From UBA11606 sp965243715 (GTDB taxonomy: Bacteria > Actinomycetota > Acidimicrobiia > Acidimicrobiales > Aldehydirespiratoraceae): a stretch of DNA of 64,000 bases. Made by a program: the position numbers and the translations under genes. The stretch covers positions 186,001 to 250,000 of the forward strand of contig CBDEVU010000007.1 of NCBI GenBank assembly GCA_965243715.1, read 5' to 3'. The notes below the pieces were generated by a model, which did not search any database, was not told where the DNA came from, and was given only the letters and a program-made list of their open reading frames with translations. This document shows, piece by piece, positions 60,138 to 64,000 of this stretch (position 1 is the first letter of the stretch; each line of letters opens with the position of its first letter).

Positions 60138-60995
60138 TCAACCAGTTCCCCCGAAGGCTAGGAGGGCGGTCGCAACCATGGCGGTTACGAAACCCGCTTG
60201 GCGAACCGGAGTCAACCGTTCGCCCAAGAAAACCCGGGCCAGGAATACGGTGGCCACCGGATAGAGGGCCGACAGTACACCCACGACCGTGAGCGATCCC
60301 CGCTGTTGGGCGTAGAGGAAGACGGCGTTCGCCGCGGTGTCGATAAAACCCACCGCTACCACGAGGAGGAGTGACGGGCGGGCCCGGGGGAACATCTGCC
60401 GCCGCTGACTAACAAAAAAGATGACCAGCGCCGACGCTGTCACCAGGCGAGCGCCAACGATCGGCCATGGGGCCGACGCGGCCTCGGTTTGGGCCAAAAT
60501 CACGAACATGAAACCGAATCCGACTCCACCCAGCAGGGCCTCGCCGATCCCCGCCATGGTGATGTCGGCGTCGTCGGCCTCGTCGCCGTTCGTCGACCAC
60601 GAAACTAGCCCGATAGCCAAGAAGGCAGCGCCAATACCGGCCCAAGCCGCCCAACCGAGCACATCGCCTTCCAGTAGGATTCCCCAAAGGGCCGGCACCG
60701 CGGCGGCCATGATCGCGGTGAGGGGCGCCACGACACCCATCGGACCCCGGGCCAGCCCGCGGTAAAGCAGAGCTAGGCCAACAAAACCCGCTATACCGGC
60801 GAGGCCACCCCAGCCCACATCGACGGCGCTGAACTTCCCAGCCGCGGCCACCGATACCACGGTGATGCTAGCCAATCCCACGATGTGCGACCCGACCATG
60901 ACCTCGAGGATTTTCAGTCGGCGGCCAAGTACTCCAGCTAGGAAATCACTCGTGCCAAACAAGGCCGCGGTGAGCAGGCTGAGCAGGGTAACCAC
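60138..60995 (-). CDS. EamA-family (DMT) transporter
   Basis: A 285-residue carrier with ten hydrophobic segments in two repeats, ending in the typical second-repeat stretch SALYPVATVFLARVFLGERL. Start GTG at 60995. Members export metabolites or import nucleotides and amino acids; no substrate is evident. It is 9 bp downstream of the ROK kinase gene. Confidence 0.86.
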   Translation of the reverse strand: MVTLLSLLTAALFGTSDFLAGVLGRRLKILEVMVGSHIVGLASITVVSVAAAGKFSAVDVGWGGLAGIAGFVGLALLYRGLARGPMGVVAPLTAIMAAAVPALWGILLEGDVLGWAAWAGIGAAFLAIGLVSWSTNGDEADDADITMAGIGEALLGGVGFGFMFVILAQTEAASAPWPIVGARLVTASALVIFFVSQRRQMFPRARPSLLLVVAVGFIDTAANAVFLYAQQRGSLTVVGVLSALYPVATVFLARVFLGERLTPVRQAGFVTAMVATALLAFGGTG

Positions 60996-61004
60996 GCCAC
61001 GAGG

Positions 61005-61748
61005 CTAGGGCGTGGCCGCTACGGCGGCGCCAACAATGCCTGCGTGGGGGCCAAGATGGGCGACCCGGATTGGTTTGTCGAGGTTTATGTGCATGAAGTA
61101 ATCATCGAAGGAACCGCTGAGTCCGCCCGCCACTATCCACCGCCGCGGTCTCAGCAGGCGATCAAGTTGGTCAAAATAATGCTGGGCGCGGCAGGCCCAA
61201 TCATGGGGGGTGAGGGCTTGTTCGGTGATCGATCGACCCGAGCAGGTGTGCTCGAACGTGCCGCATGGTCCGCCTAGTTCGCCGAACTCCGCGTTGGGGA
61301 TGAGTCGGTCCTCGTGAAGTAAGGCGCTGCCTATGCCGGTGCCAAAGGTCAAGACAAGCGTAAGCCCCGACGTTGGCCCTAGGCCGTAGTGAATCTCGGC
61401 CAAGCCAACGGCGTCGGTGTCGTTCAAAAGAACGGTTCCGGGCCCGAGTTGTTCAACCAGCGGGGTCAGCGCTCCTTGGCGGGCCCAAGCCTGCGTGAGG
61501 TTGGGGGCTCTGCGAAGGCATCCGTCGTCCACGACGCCGGGCAGGGCACAGCCTGCCTGTCCTGCAAAATCGAGGTCGGCCCGTAGGTTGGCGATCAGCG
61601 AAGCGATTGCGGCGGGATCCGCTGTTGGCGGGGTGGGGGCGGTGGCCACGTCGGTGACCAGTGATCCGGTGTCAGTGTCGACGACGGCGGCTTTGATTGA
61701 CGTGCCTCCAACGTCGATCCCGAGGCGATGTGAATTGATGGTGTCCAT
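61005..61748 (-). CDS. ppgK: ROK-family kinase, polyphosphate-glucokinase-like
   Basis: A 247-residue sugar kinase. Phosphate loop GIDVGGTSIKAAVVD, NDTDAVGLAEIHYG with the catalytic Asp, and TFGTGIGSALLHEDRLIPNA, all close to actinobacterial polyphosphate glucokinases that use polyphosphate or ATP. The usual LGHLE zinc-ROK segment reads GELGGPCGTFEHTC here. It ends a unit with a ribose-type ABC system, so its sugar may be something other than glucose. Confidence 0.8.
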   Translation of the reverse strand: MDTINSHRLGIDVGGTSIKAAVVDTDTGSLVTDVATAPTPPTADPAAIASLIANLRADLDFAGQAGCALPGVVDDGCLRRAPNLTQAWARQGALTPLVEQLGPGTVLLNDTDAVGLAEIHYGLGPTSGLTLVLTFGTGIGSALLHEDRLIPNAEFGELGGPCGTFEHTCSGRSITEQALTPHDWACRAQHYFDQLDRLLRPRRWIVAGGLSGSFDDYFMHINLDKPIRVAHLGPHAGIVGAAVAATP

Positions 61749-61754
61749 TGGCGG

Positions 61755-62513
61755 CTAGACGGTACTTCTCGCGCCGGTAATAAAGGCCACCAGGTCGTCT
61801 TTGGTGACGTCAGCGACGTCGACCTCAGCTGTCTTGCGGCCTTGATAGAGCACAATTGCCTGATCACACACTGAGGTGACTCGGTCCATGTTGTGGGTTA
61901 TGAGCAGCACCGCGACTCCAGCGTGGCGCAAGTTGCCGATGAGATCGAGGACTCGTTGGGTCTGTTCAACGCCGAGCGCCGCGGCGGGTTCATCAAGGAG
62001 GACGATCTTTTGCCCCCATGTGACGGCACGCCCGATGGCCACGGCTTGACGCTGCCCCCCGGAGAGCGAACCCAGCGATCGGTGGAGAGAGGGAAGGCGA
62101 ATGTCAAGGCGCGAGAGAGTAGCCTCGCAATCGTTGCGCATTTGTTTCTTATCGAGCCAACCAAGTCGAGCGCCTAAGGTTCCTCCTCTGGTAATTTCGC
62201 GGTTCAGATAAAGGTTCTCGGTGACGTTTAGGGTGTCGATAACCGATAGCGCTTGGTGGACTGTCTCGACCCCGAGTTGGCGTGCGTGTTGTGGCGAGGA
62301 GATGCGCTGTTCGGTGCCTTCAATGTTGATGGTGCCGTGGTCAGGTTGGTAAACCCCGGCGAGGCATTTGACCAAAGTTGACTTTCCGGCTCCGTTATCG
62401 CCCAAAAGAGCGGTGACCCGACCGTGGTGGAGTTCGAGAGAGACATCATCGAGAGCTTGAACTGCACGAAACGATTTGACGAGACCAGATGCGACCAAGG
62501 CTGGTGTGGTCAC
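61755..62513 (-). CDS. Sugar ABC importer ATPase (RbsA/XylG half-type)
   Basis: A 252-residue single ATPase domain. Walker A is GDNGAGKSTLVK, the signature LSGGQRQAVAIGRAV, Walker B is IVLLDEPAAALG. Full RbsA proteins have two such domains; this has one, as in several actinobacterial carbohydrate importers. The GTG start overlaps the YhfX-like stop (GTGA). Confidence 0.9.
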   Translation of the reverse strand: MTTPALVASGLVKSFRAVQALDDVSLELHHGRVTALLGDNGAGKSTLVKCLAGVYQPDHGTINIEGTEQRISSPQHARQLGVETVHQALSVIDTLNVTENLYLNREITRGGTLGARLGWLDKKQMRNDCEATLSRLDIRLPSLHRSLGSLSGGQRQAVAIGRAVTWGQKIVLLDEPAAALGVEQTQRVLDLIGNLRHAGVAVLLITHNMDRVTSVCDQAIVLYQGRKTAEVDVADVTKDDLVAFITGARSTV

Positions 62514-63721
62514 TGTTGAGACCCCCGAACCGAAGGGTGGCCGTAAACGTCGGATACTGCGACAACCTGCGGGTTTCCGGTAGTCGTTCCAGCGATGGCG
62601 GCCACATGGGCCCGCGTGACAAAAGCTTGAATCCGAAAACCAAAGATGACCGACGCACCCTCCTCCACGGTTCGTTGGTGACCGGGATGCAGTTTGGCGT
62701 AATAGCCGATGCTGGCCGGATCGGGGATGTCCACTGGAACGGGCGCGGTAGTTGCTTCACGAGGATCATGGGCGATAACTGCGGTGGTGTTGTAGGCACC
62801 AAAGACTGGATCGATGTAGAGACCACCTCCGAAACAAAACGGCACGCCCTGGTGGAGGTGGGCGACCTCACTGAGATATAGCACTGCCGGTTGCTCGGGA
62901 AGATCGACCACCGCGTGAAGGGGCGTGGTGCCGGTCAGTCCGTGTCCGGGCTCGACCTGGGTCGCTCCCGCGGTCTGGAGTTGAGCGAGTACGGCCGTCG
63001 AGGTGGTGCCTGGCGCATTGACTTGGATCGGTCGGTCGAGATGACCAAAGTAACGTTGGGCAATCTCGACGGCTCGGGCCAGCGTTTCGATGTTGGAGGT
63101 AGCGCGAACCGATTGAGTTGCAGGATCGAACAAGACTGCCGGGAACGTTGTAAACCCAGCGAAGTTTACCCCCGGTAGCCCCTCGATATGTCCGAGAACG
63201 GAGGTCAGATCATCGAGGGCAACACCGCCTTCGTGGCCGGGATAGAACTCGTCGCCGGAGTCAAAGACCCGCACGAGGAGGTCTTGTTCACGACCGATAG
63301 CGCTAGCCGCGGTGGACACCGCAGCGGCTTTGTGGGGAGAGAACACGGTCCAATAGTCTGGTTCCATCCCTGCCGCCTCGACCGTCTCGGCCAACGGGAC
63401 CTGCACGAGGTGCCCGAGATGGCCGAGGTTGTGACCGTGGCAGGAAACGGCACGAGCGCCCGTCATGTCGACGGCCACATAGCCATCGACTCCTGCCGCG
63501 GTGAGGGCATCAAGCACGCTCGGGGATCGTCCCAACTGTTTGGTCATGGCGTACACCGTGAGATCACGCAGGCGGGCTTCGGTCAGCAAATGCGTCGTGT
63601 TCGCGGTGAGGGTGTCGAGGTCGATGACGTAGCTGTTGGCCGGTACTGATCCAGCCTGGTGCAGGGCAATCGTCGCTTCAACGAACCGTCGGTTCTTGGT
63701 GAGGAGCGGGGCGAGAAACAT
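62510..63721 (-). CDS. YhfX-like PLP-dependent alanine-racemase-fold protein
   Basis: A 403-residue fold type III PLP protein of the YhfX family. YVIDLDTLTANTTHLL is followed by DLTVYAMTKQLGRSPSVLDA, where the Lys probably binds PLP, then TSNIETLARAVEIAQRYF and APGTTSTAVLAQLQTAGATQ, and GHGLTGTTPLHAVVD. The function of YhfX is not established. Here it sits between the permease and the ATPase of a sugar importer, an uncommon place. Confidence 0.8.
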   Translation of the reverse strand: MFLAPLLTKNRRFVEATIALHQAGSVPANSYVIDLDTLTANTTHLLTEARLRDLTVYAMTKQLGRSPSVLDALTAAGVDGYVAVDMTGARAVSCHGHNLGHLGHLVQVPLAETVEAAGMEPDYWTVFSPHKAAAVSTAASAIGREQDLLVRVFDSGDEFYPGHEGGVALDDLTSVLGHIEGLPGVNFAGFTTFPAVLFDPATQSVRATSNIETLARAVEIAQRYFGHLDRPIQVNAPGTTSTAVLAQLQTAGATQVEPGHGLTGTTPLHAVVDLPEQPAVLYLSEVAHLHQGVPFCFGGGLYIDPVFGAYNTTAVIAHDPREATTAPVPVDIPDPASIGYYAKLHPGHQRTVEEGASVIFGFRIQAFVTRAHVAAIAGTTTGNPQVVAVSDVYGHPSVRGSQQ

Positions 63722-63723
63722 GG

Positions 63724-64000
63724 TCAGGTTTCTCTATCTTCTCGCATGCTGACAGCGACGGCCAAGATGATGATCACCCCGCGTGCGATCAACTGATCGG
63801 CGACTTCGAGGCCCATAAGGATCAAGCCGTTGTTCAACATGGACATAATCACCGCACCGGTCACCGCACCGGTCACCGATGCTCGTCCGCCGAACAGGCT
63901 GGCTCCCCCGATGACTACGGCAGCGATCACGGTGAGTAGATCGTTCTCCCCTAGATCATGGCGGCCAATGGCCAACCGACCCGCCAAGAGCACCCCCGCG
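63724..64000 (-). CDS. Sugar ABC permease, RbsC-type (C-terminal part)
   Basis: The last 91 or so residues of a branched-chain/ribose-type permease; the gene continues past the window. The ENDLLTVIAAVVIGGASLFG segment followed by GGRASVTGAVTGAVIMSMLN is the strongest family mark. Its stop is 2 bp before the YhfX-like start, so it is in the same unit. Confidence 0.88.
   Translation of the reverse strand, partial: AGVLLAGRLAIGRHDLGENDLLTVIAAVVIGGASLFGGRASVTGAVTGAVIMSMLNNGLILMGLEVADQLIARGVIIILAVAVSMREDRET

Overview
The window looks like one contig of an uncultured high-GC actinobacterium, most likely class Acidimicrobiia. This is inferred from gene content, not from a marker-gene tree. The signs are an actinobacterial order of housekeeping genes (sigma factor, dnaG, glyS, recO, uppS, era, corC-like, ybeY, phoH), many GTG starts, a polyphosphate-glucokinase-like ROK kinase, a RamB-type regulator beside the glyoxylate shunt genes, a G104/K124-type phosphofructokinase, and DUF222/HNH '13E12-like' proteins.

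Layout. 1-6.7 kb: a GerMN lipoprotein, pfkA and glpK, then queG followed by a coupled set of a PimB-like glycosyltransferase (broken by a frameshift), a membrane protein, a START-like protein and a 61-residue protein. 6.8-10.8 kb: trpD followed by a TrpXYZ-type ABC importer in one tight operon. 10.9-15.3 kb: a membrane protein whose end overlaps the RNase P RNA gene, a DUF222/HNH pseudogene, an inositol-monophosphatase-like gene, an unknown gene, a peroxiredoxin whose peroxidatic cysteine codon is an in-frame TGA (a probable selenoprotein), and two tRNAs. 15.3-27.4 kb: the replication, translation and repair core. 27.4-33.1 kb: ramB divergent from aceB-aceA, then a cyclopropane fatty acid synthase. 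33.1-33.9 kb: three tRNAs and a structured stretch without a clear gene. 33.9-48.3 kb: an accessory carbohydrate region with a Gfo/Idh/MocA oxidoreductase, two GMC oxidoreductases, a MalEFG-type importer, a GH88 unsaturated glucuronyl hydrolase, an enoyl-CoA hydratase, a CoA-transferase, a LacI regulator, a KDG-type kinase and KDPG aldolase. 48.3-49.7 kb: a DUF222 remnant and an intact DUF222/HNH gene. 49.7-60.1 kb: an amidohydrolase, a sugar-lactone oxidase, a DSD1-type PLP enzyme, alanine dehydrogenase, an MFS carrier, and a cytoplasmic-type molybdoenzyme with a fused FeS/NrfD partner. 60.1-64 kb: an EamA carrier, a ROK kinase and a ribose-type ABC system with a YhfX-like PLP enzyme, running off the edge.

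How it works together. The carbohydrate region reads as uptake of an oligosaccharide that carries unsaturated uronate: import, GH88 cleavage, then phosphorylation and aldol cleavage to pyruvate and glyceraldehyde-3-phosphate. Five copies of a 14-bp palindrome (TTGGATCGATCCAA and close variants) sit on the promoters of three transcription units, including the lacI gene itself. This defines a local regulon that also contains the CoA-transferase and the hydratase.

The observations most worth following are the TGA-containing peroxiredoxin, the LacI regulon with an array of half-sites spaced 15 bp apart, and the three DUF222 relatives in different states of decay, two of which keep a promoter that would give leaderless mRNA.
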